A DNA stretch of 64,000 nt, taken from NCBI GenBank assembly GCA_963210315.1, contig OY723319.1, positions 1,178,001 through 1,242,000 on the forward strand. The letters are read 5' to 3'. Below the pieces are notes generated by a model, which made no database searches, was not told the origin of the DNA, and saw nothing but the letters and a program-made list of their open reading frames with translations. This document shows positions 22,924 to 35,047 of the stretch, piece by piece; positions within the stretch are counted from its first letter, which is position 1; each line of letters begins with the position of its first letter. This stretch comes from Rhynchopus euleeides (lineage: Eukaryota; Euglenozoa; Diplonemea; Diplonemida; Diplonemidae). The position numbers were made by a program, and so were the translations under genes.

Positions 22924-25632
22924 ATGCCACCCCACACGAGGCACGCGGCTGCGGCTGGGCTGCCACTGCTGGCTCTGATACAGAGCTGTGCTGCGTTCCT
23001 TCTGCCGTGGACTGGGAACGACTGCGACGCGGATACCCGCCTGAGCCTGCCGACGCAGGTGCAATGCCAGCAGTTTGCGCACAGCCGTGGCACGACAGTT
23101 ATCGAGATGGTGATTGCAGGTGAAAACGAGGGGTGCAAAGTGGTGAAGAACTGCACCAAGCTCTCCCCCGACTGCACCCTGCTGGAGGATCTCGACATCA
23201 TCTACGTGCACAACTTGGCAACGCCCGTTAGAGGCGCGCCCTGCCCGGCACACCTGCCCTGCCTATGTGTGGCGACAACATCCCCGGTGCCCCCACCTCC
23301 ACCCCTCCCAGAGGTGGAGGTGGTCACAAAAGGCTCAACAGATGTGTGCAACGAACAGGTTGATGTGAATGTGTGCCAGCAGTACGCCACAGCCAAGGGG
23401 TATATATTCCACTCGCTGTTCACAGGGTATGCAACGATGGGGTGTCTTGAGGATGTGGCGCAGAAGAAGGTGATTTGGTCTGTCGACGGGTCTGTGGGGA
23501 ACTGCGGTGCCCCCGAGAAGAACCTCAACTGCGTCTGCGCCGTGCCGACGCCGGCGCCGCCGACCCCCGCCCCGCCCACACTGGCTCCGACCCCTGCCCC
23601 TCCGACGCCGGCACCTCCCACACCCGCCCCAGCGACCCCTTCACCTCCGACACCTGCACCTGCGACAACTTCACCCCCGACACCTGCGCCTGACACACCT
23701 TCACCTCCAACGCCTGCACCACCCACACCCGCCCCGCTGACCTCTGCACCTGCGACACCTTCACCCCCTACACCTGCACCTCTGACGCGTTCGCCTCCAA
23801 CACCGTCACCTCCGACACCTGCACCCCTGACGGCTTCGCCTCCGACACCTTCACCCCCGACACCTGCACCTCCGACGGTTTCACCTCTGACACCTTCGCC
23901 TCCGACGCCTGCACCTCCGACATCCGCACCTCCGACACGGGTGCCGGACGAACCTCCGCAGACACCTGTCACCTCCGGGGCCGCCATCCCGGGCCCCGCT
24001 GGCAAGGTCCTTGCGGGGCTGTCCGCTGCCAGCGCAGCCTCCTCCGGCCGCCTCTCACTCCTCACCGGGGCAGGCGACTGCGGCGCCCAACAGGGCCCCC
24101 CGGAGTACCTCCCGTGGACGCTGCACCCCACGCGCATCACCCTCCTCGGCAGCATGTGGATCGGCGCCCTCGCAGGCAACCTCTCCATCTGCGCCGGCTG
24201 CGCCGTGCTGGCCTCCACCATCCTCATGGCATCGCGCTGCCTGGTGCCAGCCCTCGCCCCTGGCCTGGAACAGACCCTCGACACGCAAGGCATGCTCCGC
24301 CTCCCCTCCAGCATCGTCATGGTATACCGCATCCTCTACCAGGGCACAGTGCTCGCGTCTCTCCGCCTGATCCTGTCTGCTTCCCAGTGGTATTACATCC
24401 CCCTGGGCCTGGCAGGCGCATTGGTTTGCACCGTAGTGCCCGCGACAGTCTTCTTCTCCGTTCAAAACGGGGTACCGATGTTCGGGAGGTATCGCGTTGA
24501 CGACATGCCAAGGTCGCGGCTCTCGCTCGCCCTCCTGGGGAGAGGGGAGTGGGTCAGCACGCGCCGGGAGAGGCATTTTGTCCAGCGGTATGGAAACCTG
24601 ATCCGGGCCTACCGGCAGGAGAGGGTGTGGTGGTGTATCGCGGACTTCGCGTCGATGTTCCTCCTGGCGTGCACGGCGTCCGTCCACCCCACAGAGACAG
24701 CGCCGTGCTGCGGGCTGCGCGTCGCCGCCTCCTCCATCCTGCTCCTCCTCATGGCTGCGATGGTTGTCGCAGATCCGTTCCACCGCCCCCGGGACAAAAT
24801 CCTCCAGCCCCTCCTGGTGCTGACCCAAGCCCTGGGGGCAAGCTTCCTCAGCATCGGATACTGCAGCGGGATGTCGTATGAAGGCAACTCCGACGAATGG
24901 ATGTTCATGTCATCCACAGCGGCGCTGACGGCAGCGCAGGGCCTCCTTGTTGCGAAGGTGGCGCTGGATGCGGCCTGCGAGATTCACGTGATACTCTCAT
25001 CGAGGAGGGAGCGTCTCCAGGAGCTTGAGTTCGGCCCGCAGGAGGAGTACCAACGCCGCAGGGGCAAGGCCCCGGAGGGGTCCTCGGGAGAGGGGAGCGG
25101 CAACGACTGCGAGCTGTCGGAGATGCCGCCCAGCGTGGGTGGCAAGGGGACCACGCCCCTGGTGGAGCTGCTGCCGGCGGATGAGGGTGTGGCTGACCCG
25201 GCCAGCGTGGCGGCGGCGGCTGCCTGGGCTCTCCCCGGGGGCGCCCAGGGAGCGGCGGGGGGGCGTGCGTCGGAGCCAAACCCTGCTGGCGGTGGCAGTT
25301 TCGGGGCGTCGCTGCCCCTGCTGCTGGACAGCTGCTGCAGTGCCAGTGGAGGTTCCCCGAGTGGCGGTGGTGGCGCGCGCTGTGCGCTCGATGGGAGCGA
25401 GGTGTCGGTGTGCAGCTCGGCAAACCGGAAGGGTGTGTATGCCACGCCAGCGGGGCATGCCCTCGAGGGGGCTGCGGGTGGGAACCGGAAGCGGCCTGCG
25501 AATGGGATGGAGTCGAGGATCATCATGACGGTGGTGCCGTGGGCCGATACGAAGCAGCAGCAGCAGCAAGGGCAGCCGCAGGGGCAGCAAATGGAACCTG
25601 TGGATCCCCTCCTGGAGCACTTTTCGTTGTGA
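22924..25632 (+). CDS. Cys-rich, TP-stalked seven-span membrane protein (gene 2)
   Basis: An uninterrupted frame of 902 aa starts at ATG 22924, just ahead of a hydrophobic signal peptide ([18 protein letters not shown]). A longer frame reaches 22879 but has no ATG. Two related cysteine-rich modules follow, at about residues 28-110 and 135-200, each with CQQ(F/Y)A-x3-G, an internal GC and a closing CxC. A TP stalk (about 203-345) and a small-residue segment ([12 protein letters not shown]) lead to about seven hydrophobic spans between 403 and 692, including [31 protein letters not shown] and [14 protein letters not shown]. The tail is Gly/Ser/acidic-rich with a Q5 run. The membrane module resembles the polytopic C-termini of many large protist surface proteins. 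Function is unknown; a surface receptor or adhesin role is only inference. It is paralogous to genes 3 and 4 but has no 3' intron. Confidence 0.87.
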   Translation: MPPHTRHAAAAGLPLLALIQSCAAFLLPWTGNDCDADTRLSLPTQVQCQQFAHSRGTTVIEMVIAGENEGCKVVKNCTKLSPDCTLLEDLDIIYVHNLATPVRGAPCPAHLPCLCVATTSPVPPPPPLPEVEVVTKGSTDVCNEQVDVNVCQQYATAKGYIFHSLFTGYATMGCLEDVAQKKVIWSVDGSVGNCGAPEKNLNCVCAVPTPAPPTPAPPTLAPTPAPPTPAPPTPAPATPSPPTPAPATTSPPTPAPDTPSPPTPAPPTPAPLTSAPATPSPPTPAPLTRSPPTPSPPTPAPLTASPPTPSPPTPAPPTVSPLTPSPPTPAPPTSAPPTRVPDEPPQTPVTSGAAIPGPAGKVLAGLSAASAASSGRLSLLTGAGDCGAQQGPPEYLPWTLHPTRITLLGSMWIGALAGNLSICAGCAVLASTILMASRCLVPALAPGLEQTLDTQGMLRLPSSIVMVYRILYQGTVLASLRLILSASQWYYIPLGLAGALVCTVVPATVFFSVQNGVPMFGRYRVDDMPRSRLSLALLGRGEWVSTRRERHFVQRYGNLIRAYRQERVWWCIADFASMFLLACTASVHPTETAPCCGLRVAASSILLLLMAAMVVADPFHRPRDKILQPLLVLTQALGASFLSIGYCSGMSYEGNSDEWMFMSSTAALTAAQGLLVAKVALDAACEIHVILSSRRERLQELEFGPQEEYQRRRGKAPEGSSGEGSGNDCELSEMPPSVGGKGTTPLVELLPADEGVADPASVAAAAAWALPGGAQGAAGGRASEPNPAGGGSFGASLPLLLDSCCSASGGSPSGGGGARCALDGSEVSVCSSANRKGVYATPAGHALEGAAGGNRKRPANGMESRIIMTVVPWADTKQQQQQGQPQGQQMEPVDPLLEHFSL
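23545..23945 (+). repeat. Thr/Pro stalk minisatellite of gene 2
   Basis: In-frame 12-15 nt units encoding TPAPPTPSP-type repeats, using the same ACACCT/CCTCCGACG words as gene 1. Confidence 0.8.
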
Positions 25633-26479
25633 TCGCGTGGGGGGACGAGGTGGTATTCTGGTGTTCGGGTGGGGGGGGGGGAGGGGGGCAGGCAACGTTT
25701 TGATGATATTTCTCTCTCTCTCTCTTCGTGGGTATTTTTGTTTTCGGCGGTGAAGCCTGGGCCTGTCGTTCGGCAGCTTCACGCGCTGCAACCTCACGCG
25801 TGTGTGTGGTGGCCACAATCCGAGTGTGCAGGCAGCCCGCTCTCTGCGTGTCGATGTTTTGTGTATTTTTGTTGCGTGTGGAAGTAGTAAGGCCTCACCA
25901 CGGACTCTCCCTTGCTCCGTGTGTTGATGTGTGTAGTGCCCCGGTCGGGATTGTATCGAGAGCAGGTGCAGTTTAGACTTCTCTCAAGCGATTCGCGTGC
26001 GTGTCCATTGTTGATCTGAAAGTGCGCAGAGTTTGCGTCAGAGCACACTCGTCGATGAGCTTCATCGACATTCGTTCCAAAATGATTCATGCGTGTGATC
26101 GGTCACTGACTGGGTATCGGAGCTGCCGCTCGATTTGTTGTATTTTGACAGTTCGGCGTCGGGAGATATCCACTGTGCGGATCTTTTCTGCGAAAAGCCC
26201 CTCCAACAAGTTGTGTGGGGTTGCGTGCTTCTGTTGGAAGGGCGCCAACATTCTTTGACCCCCCCCCCCCCACTCCCCTTTGTTCACCTTTGTGATTCAA
26301 TCGGATCAAGAGTTTTCCGTCCGGCCAGAAGAACCCGAAACAGTGCCCCCTCTGGGGGGCTGCGAGACACTCACCCCAAACCGTTCAAACCGCTCGTAGT
26401 GTTTTTTTGCATTTAGTTTCGGGCGACGGAATGCGCATCGAAATTTGGCGGAGAAACAAGCCACGGGCGAAGTACACGG
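25633..26479. other. Downstream of gene 2; nothing recognised
   Basis: A G run at about 25668-25686 and TC repeats at 25710 follow the stop codon. No ORF supported. Confidence 0.55.
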
Positions 26480-26605
26480 TGGACTCCAGCGGCCCTAGCG
26501 GGAGTCTGGGAGCGGGAGTCTGAGCGGGTGTCAAAGACTCCCGCTAGCGGGAGTCTATACTCCCGCTAGGGGGAGTCTGACTCCCCCTAGCGGGAGTCTT
26601 TTCAC
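26480..26605. repeat. Cluster of CCCGCTAGCGGG palindromes (L, left)
   Basis: Several copies of GACTCCCGCTAGCGGGAGTC and variants, able to form three adjacent hairpins. A single matching palindrome lies at 30802-30819. Confidence 0.7.
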
Positions 26606-27280
26606 CTATTTTCATCCATTTTTCCCATGATATAGTTACAGTCTACTGGCGTGGGGGGTAAAATCATGGTGGAAGAGGGATGGGGCAGGTGTGGCTCTAT
26701 TTTGGGGGTATTTTGGCCAATTTTCGAAATCCTATTTTGGGTTTTTTGCACTTTTTTTGGGTGCTTTTTTGCACGATTTCTGTGCCTCAGACACAGATTT
26801 TGGTGTGATTTTTGCGCTATTTTGATTCACTCGGCCTGACCGATGCATACGATTCGAAAAAATGGCGAAAAAATCGCTATCAACAACGGTGAACGAATGG
26901 AGGTAGATGGGGAAGTGGGAGGACACAGCACGCCCTCTCACTGATCGCCATCTGTACACTACCTCTCTGTTCAAGGCGGTCAGTGTCACTTGATGGCGCT
27001 GCACACAATCACTGCTACATCCCAGGGCGCCTTCCCTTGTGAGAATAGCGGAACTTCTGCGGTTGCAGTTTGGTGGTTGAGGCCGGCGGTGATATCACTT
27101 TGGTGACTGTGCTTCCTTCCCCCTGAGCTCGATCAGATCCAGGTCGACCTGGTGCTGCGTGGCTCCTGGTGTGCCATCTCTTGCATGCCACGGATGCCCA
27201 CCAAGTCGAACCCGAAACATGACGACCCTTTCGAGATGTCATGGCCGCAAGCCCGCAAACCCGATCGCATTCGCAAGGTG
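26606..27280. other. Intergenic; nothing recognised
   Basis: T-rich then mixed sequence without a credible ORF. Confidence 0.5.
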
Positions 27281-27456
27281 GTTCGTCTCTTAGAGATCAG
27301 TGCTCGGGCCCAGCCTTCCGCGAGGGTGCTGGAACCGACATGCCGCAGCCCCGTACGCGCAAGGACTTGGCTCCAAGACCAGGCACATGCCACAGGGGGG
27401 TGTGGGGGGCGGAGCCCCCCAGCCGCCGGAGGCCACGGTAGCGAACGTCTGTTGGC
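27281..27456 (-). repeat. Repeat H, long copy
   Basis: About 175 bp including GAGATCAGTGCTCGGGCCCA, ACGCGCAAGGACTTGG and the GGGGGGCGGAGCCCCCC hairpin. Confidence 0.7.
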
Positions 27457-27529
27457 CTGGCTCCATAGTCGCATACGCTCAAGTACAACACAACTGACAG
27501 ATAGCACATGTCGCATGGGGGGACGATAA

Positions 27530-27616
27530 ATTGTCGCGCAAAGACACGCCACAGGGGGGTCTGGGGGGCGGAGCCCCCCAGCCGCCGGAGGCCACGGTAG
27601 TGAACATCTGTTGGTT
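27530..27616 (-). repeat. Repeat H, short copy
   Basis: Hairpin and GCCACGGTAGTGAACATCTG end, about 75 bp after the previous copy. Confidence 0.65.
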
Positions 27617-27676
27617 TGAGCTCGAGAGCAAGCCTCTCACACCACCGCCCTCCGACCCCCCTCTCCACCCCCCAGG

Positions 27677-27955
27677 TGCAACATTTTTTTGCACCCGGAA
27701 AATGTGTTCTTTTGACTGTTTGAGCACATCCAAGACCGGGAACATAGAAGAATTCTGCTGAAAACCCAAAGGAAAATGGTGCAAAAAAGTAGTGACCACC
27801 ACCCCCATCCCACCTCCGGGTGCAAAAAATTTTTTGGCCACGGAAAATGTGTTCTTTTGAATGTTTGAGCACATCCAAGACCGGGAACATAAAAATTTTC
27901 TGCCAATACCAAGTAGGGTCACAATAAAATCCAAAGGAAAAAAGTGCAAAAAAAT
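27677..27955. repeat. Two diverged tandem units of about 150-165 bp
   Basis: AAAATGTGTTCTTTTGA..GTTTGAGCACATCCAAGACC occurs twice, with poly(A)-rich ends. Non-coding. Confidence 0.65.
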
Positions 27956-28195
27956 GTTCTAAGTGTTGTAAGAGTTGGGCGGATGGGCGAAACGGAAAAA
28001 TCGACGAGGTCGCAGCGTCAGGGCGTTCTGGGCTGGCTGGTGGTGGTTGGGACAAGACCGACGAGATTAGAAGCGGCACTGGTAGACGGGTTTTGAGGCC
28101 CCCCGCCCCCAGGTTCCCCCTGCCCACCTGGACGGACCCAAGTGCCTCACACCGGATCTCTCCCCACCCGGTGGTCCACCTGACGGATACGCGGA

Positions 28196-28213
28196 AAAAA
28201 AAAAAAAAAAAAA
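28196..28213. repeat. Poly(A) tract
   Basis: A run of about 19 A, possibly the tail of an old retroposed sequence. Confidence 0.6.
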
Positions 28214-28389
28214 TAGTGCAAAAAAATATTTTTTCCCCAAATTCCTATTTTCATTCCGTGAAATAGATACACGCCTGGGATGGGGAGGGGCTTGTTTTGC
28301 TTCTGTCAGTTTCCCCGGACTCTGGACTACCTACCTATCCTCCTGGTAGCGGCTACACCTGCGGAGGTGAGCGGTTAGAATTTGAGGTG

Positions 28390-29256
28390 TCAAAGTGCGG
28401 CCATCGCCTGTCGTAGTTGTGTTACACCTTGGGCAAGACAAGCCATCCTGCAGGCCTCATCTTCTTCGTCAGAACTGTCATCCCCCTCCTGCTGTGCGCG
28501 TTGGTCAAGCGTGCTCAAAGTCGCCTCGGATGACACGAATGGTGTGAAAGTCGCCCCCAGCGGGATTGGCATTTTGCACAAGCAGAGCGATAATTTGCGG
28601 TGTCCTTCGGGGAACCGGAACAGGAAGTAGGGCGCGCTGATGGGTTCAACGAAGTCCTGTGTGTTGCAGTGCACAAACCCCTTCTGCAGCTGTGTCAACT
28701 GTGTGCAAAGAACATACACAGCCAATCTATGAGCGTGTCGGGTGTGCAGACACGGACACAGGATGACTTCTCTATACCCGAGGATCCCGTCCTGCGACAG
28801 GTGCGCAACCTTCCAAGGCATGCCCGATGCGCGCCGCTTCTCTTCTGCCATCGCAAGATCTCTCTCGTAAGTTGCGGAGCTGGCGATTGTAACGGCATCT
28901 TTCTTGCGATGTCCGTTCTCTGCTTCTTCAAATTCGTCGTTGTTCTGCAGAGGCACTGCATCTTCTGGAGCCCACCAATGATGGAGACTGTGTACGTAGG
29001 CATTGCGCGTTGATCCCTTTTCGGCATGCTCCATCAACCAGTGAAATATATGCCCTGAGATCCGAGCACGCAAGAAGGGAATCCGGGCTGACTCATCCTT
29101 GCATCCCCAGAAGCGCCAGGGGATGTCTGCATACCGGAAATGCATGAGGTCTGCAAGGGAGACAAAGAGGTAGCGGAACAAGCCCTTGTAGGTGTGTCCT
29201 GTGACAGGCAAGCACGACCTTCCGGAACTGAGCACCTGTCCCATGCTGCGACACAT
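28390..29256 (-). CDS. Uncharacterised ORF, 288 aa, possibly a mobile-element gene remnant
   Basis: An open frame with unbiased, protein-like composition (LFRYLFVSLADLMHF, ADIPWRFWG, ISGHIFHWLMEHAE) and an acidic segment EGDDSSDEEDEA near the C-terminus. It is unlike the low-complexity frames around it. The ATG at 29256 follows an in-frame stop directly. The next upstream frame (reading ..LYKPCTECVAAWDR) also looks coding, so the true 5' end may be lost to a frameshift or an unseen intron. I recognise no domain. It lies between CCCGCTAGCGGG palindromes and beside H repeats, so a decayed transposon gene is plausible. Confidence 0.4.
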   Translation of the reverse strand: MCRSMGQVLSSGRSCLPVTGHTYKGLFRYLFVSLADLMHFRYADIPWRFWGCKDESARIPFLRARISGHIFHWLMEHAEKGSTRNAYVHSLHHWWAPEDAVPLQNNDEFEEAENGHRKKDAVTIASSATYERDLAMAEEKRRASGMPWKVAHLSQDGILGYREVILCPCLHTRHAHRLAVYVLCTQLTQLQKGFVHCNTQDFVEPISAPYFLFRFPEGHRKLSLCLCKMPIPLGATFTPFVSSEATLSTLDQRAQQEGDDSSDEEDEACRMACLAQGVTQLRQAMAAL

Positions 29257-29789
29257 TCAGTGCAAGGTTTGTACAGGTCTTGTCGAATATTTTTTTGTTG
29301 TCTCATCCAGCAGGGGTGGAGCTTGAAATATGGGGTTGCGGGCTGGATCGGGTCAGATCGGGTCAGCCAATTTTTTGGTAAAACACACCCCGTGTGGTAG
29401 AGAAAATACGGCAAGAGTCTCGGTGGGTCGGAAGAGCAGATGGTTCCCGCAACAGCTCCCGGGGAGCGGCGGGTATTTCGCATAGGATGCCGGATGTGTG
29501 AACACGTTTGTGCGGTTTGCCCTGTGTTGTGTGAACATATGTGTATGTGTGTGTGTATGCTCCACCCAACCCGACACATTTTCTGTACTTCAGACAGGTA
29601 AGGTCACTCGACACGCGGGGGGGGGGTTTTTTTGTTGTGTGTTTTTTCTGCCAGCCGACATCACTAGCGCCAGCGAGAAAAAAAAACGCGTGACGAGTGA
29701 CGGGTTGAGGTGGAAGCGATCAATGCAAAAATCATCTGAAAGGAAGACTCGAGAGACTGCTGCTGTATTTTCTTATGGGTTCCCCCCCG

Positions 29790-29960
29790 GTTCGTCTCAG
29801 AGATCAGTGCTCGGGCCCAGCCTCCCGCGAGGTACCGGAACCGATATGCAGCCCCGGACGCGCAAGGACTTGGTTACAAGACAAACACATGCCGTAGGGG
29901 GGGTCTGGGAGGCGGAGCTCCCAGCCGCCGGAGGCCACGGTAGTGAACATCTGTGACTTG
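29790..29960 (-). repeat. Repeat H, long copy
   Basis: Same extent as the long copy at 27281, including GAGATCAGTGCTCGGGCCCA. It falls between the two minus-strand ORF fragments. Confidence 0.7.
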
Positions 29961-30019
29961 CGGGCGTACGGATTCTGTGTGAGTTGGCTGCGTCCTCCTG
30001 AGGATACTGAGATTCCCTG

Positions 30020-30120
30020 ATGTAAAGGGCTTGGGTACAAGACAGGCACATGCCACAGGGGGGTCTGGGGGGCGGAGCCCCCCAGCCACCGGAGGCCACG
30101 GTAGTAAACGTCTGTTGCAC
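30020..30120 (-). repeat. Repeat H, medium copy
   Basis: Carries the hairpin and the GCCACGGTAGTAAACGTCTG end. Confidence 0.65.
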
Positions 30121-30519
30121 GGTACGGGTTGGGCAGCTTCATTTGTCCTCTATTGTGACTGTTTGAGGCCTGTGCTCATGTCGCTGGGGTCACTTTGCTC
30201 ACGAAACGCCTCCTGGTCACCTTGAGGCCCCAAGGCGAGGAGCCAACTTTTCCGGTTTCCCGAAAATCTATATTTTTTTGTAGCCTCATGCAATGAAGGA
30301 GGAAATGGAACACGGAGAAAGCAGGTCATTCGAGTTTACGGCACGCGTAGTGCCGTAATTGCAGAGCCACATCTCACCTCATCACAGGTCGAGGTGTGTG
30401 CGTTTCACCACAACCTCTCCCCTCCCCATTCCCCCGTGTTGAGTGACATGTGTCGATAGTGTTCCATTTTTCTTTTTACCCCTGACCTGATTTTTTGTGA
30501 GGGCCTGCAGAAAATCAGG

Positions 30520-30780
30520 TCAGCTGACCCGAAAAAACCCCCAAGCTCCACCCCTGTCATCCAGTACCCTGATCAGCCGCATGGCGAGCCCCTTGCAGTC
30601 ATGGAGTGCTGGGGTGACGTAGCGGGCATTGGGAAGCACACCTGCCAAGAGGGAGTGGTAGCCAGCCTCTTTCATCTCAGAGAGAGTCAGGTGCGGGTAT
30701 CGATGCACCTGTTGATACCAGCGTTCTTCTGGGATGTCGCACAGTGAGCATCGGTGCCCTCGCCCCCCGCATCGCCTCAT
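30520..30780 (-). CDS. Uncharacterised fragment with CxxC and LHDxKG motifs
   Basis: 86 codons from ATG 30780, starting MRRCGG. It contains CSLC and ALHDCKGLAMRLIRVLDD and ends where the frame meets a hairpin with GGTCAGCTGACC. Helical, protein-like composition suggests a real gene fragment, perhaps the upstream part of the product at 28390-29256, now separated by H repeats. The palindrome at 30802-30819 lies just upstream of the ATG. The link to that ORF is inference. Confidence 0.3.
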   Translation of the reverse strand: MRRCGGRGHRCSLCDIPEERWYQQVHRYPHLTLSEMKEAGYHSLLAGVLPNARYVTPALHDCKGLAMRLIRVLDDRGGAWGFFRVS

Positions 30781-30801
30781 TGTTGCCCACTGCTGATCTA
30801 T

Positions 30802-30819
30802 ACTCCCGCTAGCGGGAGT
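30802..30819. repeat. CCCGCTAGCGGG palindrome (L, right)
   Basis: ACTCCCGCTAGCGGGAGT preceded by TAT, as in one copy of the left cluster. It may mark the other end of a 4.3-kb element containing the minus-strand ORFs. Confidence 0.55.
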
Positions 30820-30899
30820 TGGACTAGTGAATCTACTTCGGGATTTGCACCCCCCAACGCACACCCGTGCCGATTGCGGGCCGCCCGCCCTCATCCCAA

Positions 30900-33140
30900 C
30901 CCGAAAACTCTCGTTTCAAAACACACCTCCGCCCCCACCCACAACACTTCAAGGAGAGATCATGAGATCTGCGGTGATAAGTCGTGTTCTCGGATTCGAT
31001 CTCCTCGGGGAGGCCTGGAATGCACAAACCCTCTTCCAGGCAGACCCCTTGCCCCTGTTGTTTCAACTCCCAGGAGGTCAGACGGTGGGCGAGGCGGTCG
31101 TGATTGGTGGCGCACGGTGCAGGGGGGAGGGAGGGGGCGGGGTGGTTAGCCAGCTTGGTTGTCATGTTTTTTTTTGATTTTTTCACACACAACAAGAAGC
31201 TTGTCACAGTGAAAAAAGATGGTTGGCAGCGCTTTGGGTGACAAACACAATCTACCTTGCCTTGTTGCTATGACTTGTGCAACCATTCACACCAACCTTC
31301 ATCAGGCAAAACACGTGAGGTTTGTTCACCCGGGTTTGGCGCACAAACAACGCCTTGTCTTTTTGGCGTGTATTTTTTTTCTTGCATTCCAAGATCACCC
31401 TCTCCGTTCCATCGAGAGAGGCGAGAATTCCCAGGATGGAGGTGGAGGAGGAGCAAGGGGTGGTGGTGGTGGTGGGTATTTTGTTGCCAACCCAGCTCGA
31501 ACCACCCCGGGGGAAGGTTCAGAAGTTGTTGAAGTCGTTTTGTGTGAGTGCACAGGTTTCACACCTGCACTGGGAGGAGAAAAAAGGTGGTTACTTTGGG
31601 TGGTAGCCGAACACGGGGAACGAACGAAGTACGAAATATGGGAGCTCCGGCTACACCATTGGGAACAACCCAGAAACTCTTCGCCAGCCGTCATGCCATC
31701 AGAGAGAGGTATCCTGCGGAGGTTCTGTTCTTTCCTCACAGCTTTTGGGGCACAGGGCAGATTATTTAATTGCCTGCGAGCAGACTGCACTATATTTCTA
31801 TTTCATCACCAATGATCCGCTTCTGATGCCACCGGTTTGTTCCAGGGCTGTGGTTGGTGCACACCATTCCCTGGGACAGCTCCGCAAACCCCGAATTAGC
31901 GCCAATGCAAGAGCTGCAGCAGCCATGACCACCCAGGCATCTGCGATCGCACGTCCTATCCTGTGGTATGGTGTCAGGCTGGGGCCGACCGGACTCGGGT
32001 CTGCTTGCCTTCCCCCCCCCTTTTTGAATGCTTCTTGAGGCAACGTTACGGGGTGAACCCAGACATTTCTACCGTGGCCTCCAGTTAGCTGGCTTCTGAC
32101 TCGGGGCCACGTGCCCCCTACCTTCCGCCTTACCCTCTTCCCCCTGCACTGGCATGCCGTTGCCCTTCATTGGGTTATGTGGCATCATGCTTGGGGTGTA
32201 GTTTGCAAACAAGTCAACACCTGGTATTGTCGATGCTTTCCGCACGTCTGCACTTCACAACTCGGCACCCCACCAACGGGGGGGTACGCCGTCGAACTGC
32301 TTAAAACATGCAACGAGCGAGTTGCGCTCGTTGGATTGCATTGTGTTGGGGAGGGCACATTCGGAGCCAACGCTCGGTGTATCCCGTCTTCTGACTTGAG
32401 AACGAGGGGTGTGTGTGTGTGGCTGATTCGCTCGAGAAAGCAGAACAGCGAGCGCCCCGAGCGAACAACGACAGACAGACCGTTCTTACCACACGCCCAG
32501 CTTTGGGCAGCGCTCTTCAATGGCAGTACGTTTTTTTCCTTTTTTGCAAACACCGTGTGCGTGCGTCAGTGGAGAAGTTACCTCGAGAGAGGGTCTGGTG
32601 TTGGGGTTCGACGCAAACGCATGTTTTAGAAGATTCGCTGCAGTGGGAGATTGCATCAAAGATTGGCGGGTCGGGCGGAAGCGTCAAAACGCACCGCAGC
32701 ACCCAATTTTTTGGCGGGGGGGGGGGGGGAAGGGGTTGAGTTTTGAAGGGGCCCCTGCTGAATGGTGCGTTGATCTGCAGCTCACTCCCAGGTGAACCTT
32801 CCGCCTTGGTGGGGAGGGGGGGGAGGAGCACAGGCGCGCGGGAAGAAGGGGGGAAAAGCTGTGCCCCGCCATCCAGTTGTAGCCGTCGGTCTGCACAACA
32901 CACATACCCTTCCCCCCACCCCACCCCTTTTCATCATTGATGATATGCAAAAGGGGGGGGGTGGGTTGTAGGTCGTTGGCAACTCACTGTTTGTGAGATG
33001 TTGCTCCACAGATGGAAACACATTCTCCAACATTTTACTCCAACACATACGAGTGAACACAGGAGTGGGTGGATGGAGAGTTCAGCCCCCTCTCTCTCCC
33101 TCTCGCCCCCCGCCCCCGCCCCCCCCCCCCCCGCTATAAC
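30900..33140. other. Intergenic; only short repeat fragments
   Basis: Relative of repeat X at 31216-31360, partial H at about 32072, G run at 32706, C run at 33117. Open frames such as 31219-31815 look like chance. Confidence 0.5.
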
Positions 33141-33346
33141 TACACGGTGGGATCTTGTAAATTTTACATGTATAACTACAAGTATATACATGTATTATAC
33201 ATGTATAATACTTGCATGTCAACTATTATACATGTATAATACATGTATATGCCTGAAATATACATGTAAAATACATGTATATCAAGTAAAAATACATGTA
33301 TAATACTTGCATGTCAACTATTATACATGTATTTTTACTTGATATA

Positions 33347-34156
33347 CCGTAAACGGAAAAAGGGTGGACCGTAAAAATGTTCCAAGTTCCCAAAAAAAGG
33401 CCAAACGTTCCATCTTTTTTACGGTCCACCATTTATTGGGACTGAATATGGAAAAGACAATGCGTTTTTCGCCCGCGGGCTGGTGGGTTGCGGGGCGCGG
33501 ACTGCGGCCTCCACGCCGCAGACACCCACACGTAGGCCTCCCGACCTCCCAGCTTTGGACCCTCCCTCCACCACCGCAACCAACACCAGCAAGAGAAGTA
33601 AGTCCTCCCTGCGTGTGGAAAAGGCACGATCACCACCACTCACCTCGAGACTCACCCACCACCACACCTCGAGAAGTGTAGTACCATGCAAGGAGCATTC
33701 CGGTAGAAGTAAAAGTAGAACCTGCTGCACGAGCCCACAAAAGCAGCCACAGTACGGCAGGGCGCGCAGACAGAAGCTGAGACCACCGGGCTCCCTCCAG
33801 ATGTAAATTCGTGAATCAGTGCCCGGAAAATTCAGGGAAATCGTACTCCTTTAGTGTAGTACACCCTGTAGTAACTGTGGGAGAACAGTTCCCGGACGAT
33901 GGTGAGCGCACACTCTGTGCTGAGGCCCTGTGGTGTTAATCCTGCAGCTTCAGTCGTACGATTTCCTTGGTTCCTTCGCGACTTCGTCGCGAAGGAACTC
34001 GTAAAAAAAACCGCCAAGTCCACGATCCCAACCGTAAAATAGGTGGACCGTAAAAATGTTCCAAGTTCCGGAAAAATCCCACTTGTTCCATCTTTTTTAC
34101 GGTCCACCTATAGTACGGTTCACCTTTATTACGGTCCACAATATTTCCGTTTACGG
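33347..34156. mobile_element. D2 element, copy b, inside C2 (inverted)
   Basis: 810 bp, inverted relative to D2a and very similar. TA flanks at 33345-33346 and 34157-34158, at a different C site from D2a. Confidence 0.83.
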
Positions 34157-34548
34157 TACATGTATTTTACATGTATATTTCAGGCATTTACATGTATTTT
34201 ACATGTATAATACTTGTCATGCAAGTATTATACATGTAAAATACTTGCATGACAAGTAAAATACTTGCATGCAAGTAAAATACATGTATTTTACTTGCAT
34301 GCAAGTATTTTACTTGTCATGCAAGTATTTTACATGTATAATACTTGCATGACAAGTATTTTACATGTAAAATACATGTAAATGCCTGAAATATACATGT
34401 AAAATACATGTATATCAAGTAAAAATACAAGTATAATAGTTGACATGCAAGTATTATACTCGTATTTTTACTTGATATACATGTATTTTACATGTATATT
34501 TCAGGCATATACATGTATTATACATGTATAATAGTTGACATGCAAGTA

Positions 34549-34893
34549 CCGTATACGTAAATATTTTGGAACGTAAATATTATGGAACGTAATTATTATG
34601 GAACGTAAATATTATGGAACGCTGGTGGGTTGGCGTTCCAGATTTTTTTCGTTCCATAATATTTACAGGGCTTTCTGCGACTCGGGGACTTGGACCAGGT
34701 GATCGGACGGCATACAGAGTCCCTGACGGGACCTACTCGTGCACTTTTCGTGCGATTCCTGAGGCAAACCATCCTCACCACCGAGTCCCCAACTGGCCCT
34801 GTAAATATTTTGGAACGTAAATATTATGGAACGGACCGGGCAAAAATGGGCCCGTTCCATAATATTTACGTTCCATAATATTTACGTATACGG
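34549..34893. mobile_element. D1 element, copy b, inside C2
   Basis: 345 bp. Same as D1a except for one extra terminal tandem unit and a few substitutions. TA flanks at 34547-34548 and 34894-34895. Confidence 0.85.
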
Positions 34894-35047
34894 TATTATA
34901 CATGTATAATACATGTATATACTTGTAGTTATACATGTAAAATTTACAAGATCCCACCGTGTAGGGTCTTCGCTACAGTGCTGAAAACCGGCGCGTTGCT
35001 TTTGGCGCGTTCTCCTCCTCCCCCCCCCCCCCCCCCTAGGCATACTT

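Larger units (their letters stand above)
33143..34961. mobile_element. Family C palindromic element, copy 2, carrying D2b and D1b
   Basis: Same termini, with TA at 33141-33142 and 34962-34963. The core is 660 bp once D2b and D1b are removed. Both D elements sit at different TA sites from those in copy 1. Confidence 0.88.

Noticed and set aside
29581-29608. TTTTCTGTACTTCAGACAGG looks faintly like a euglenozoan spliced-leader donor region
   Set aside because: Only a short partial resemblance, single copy, no Sm site or tandem array.
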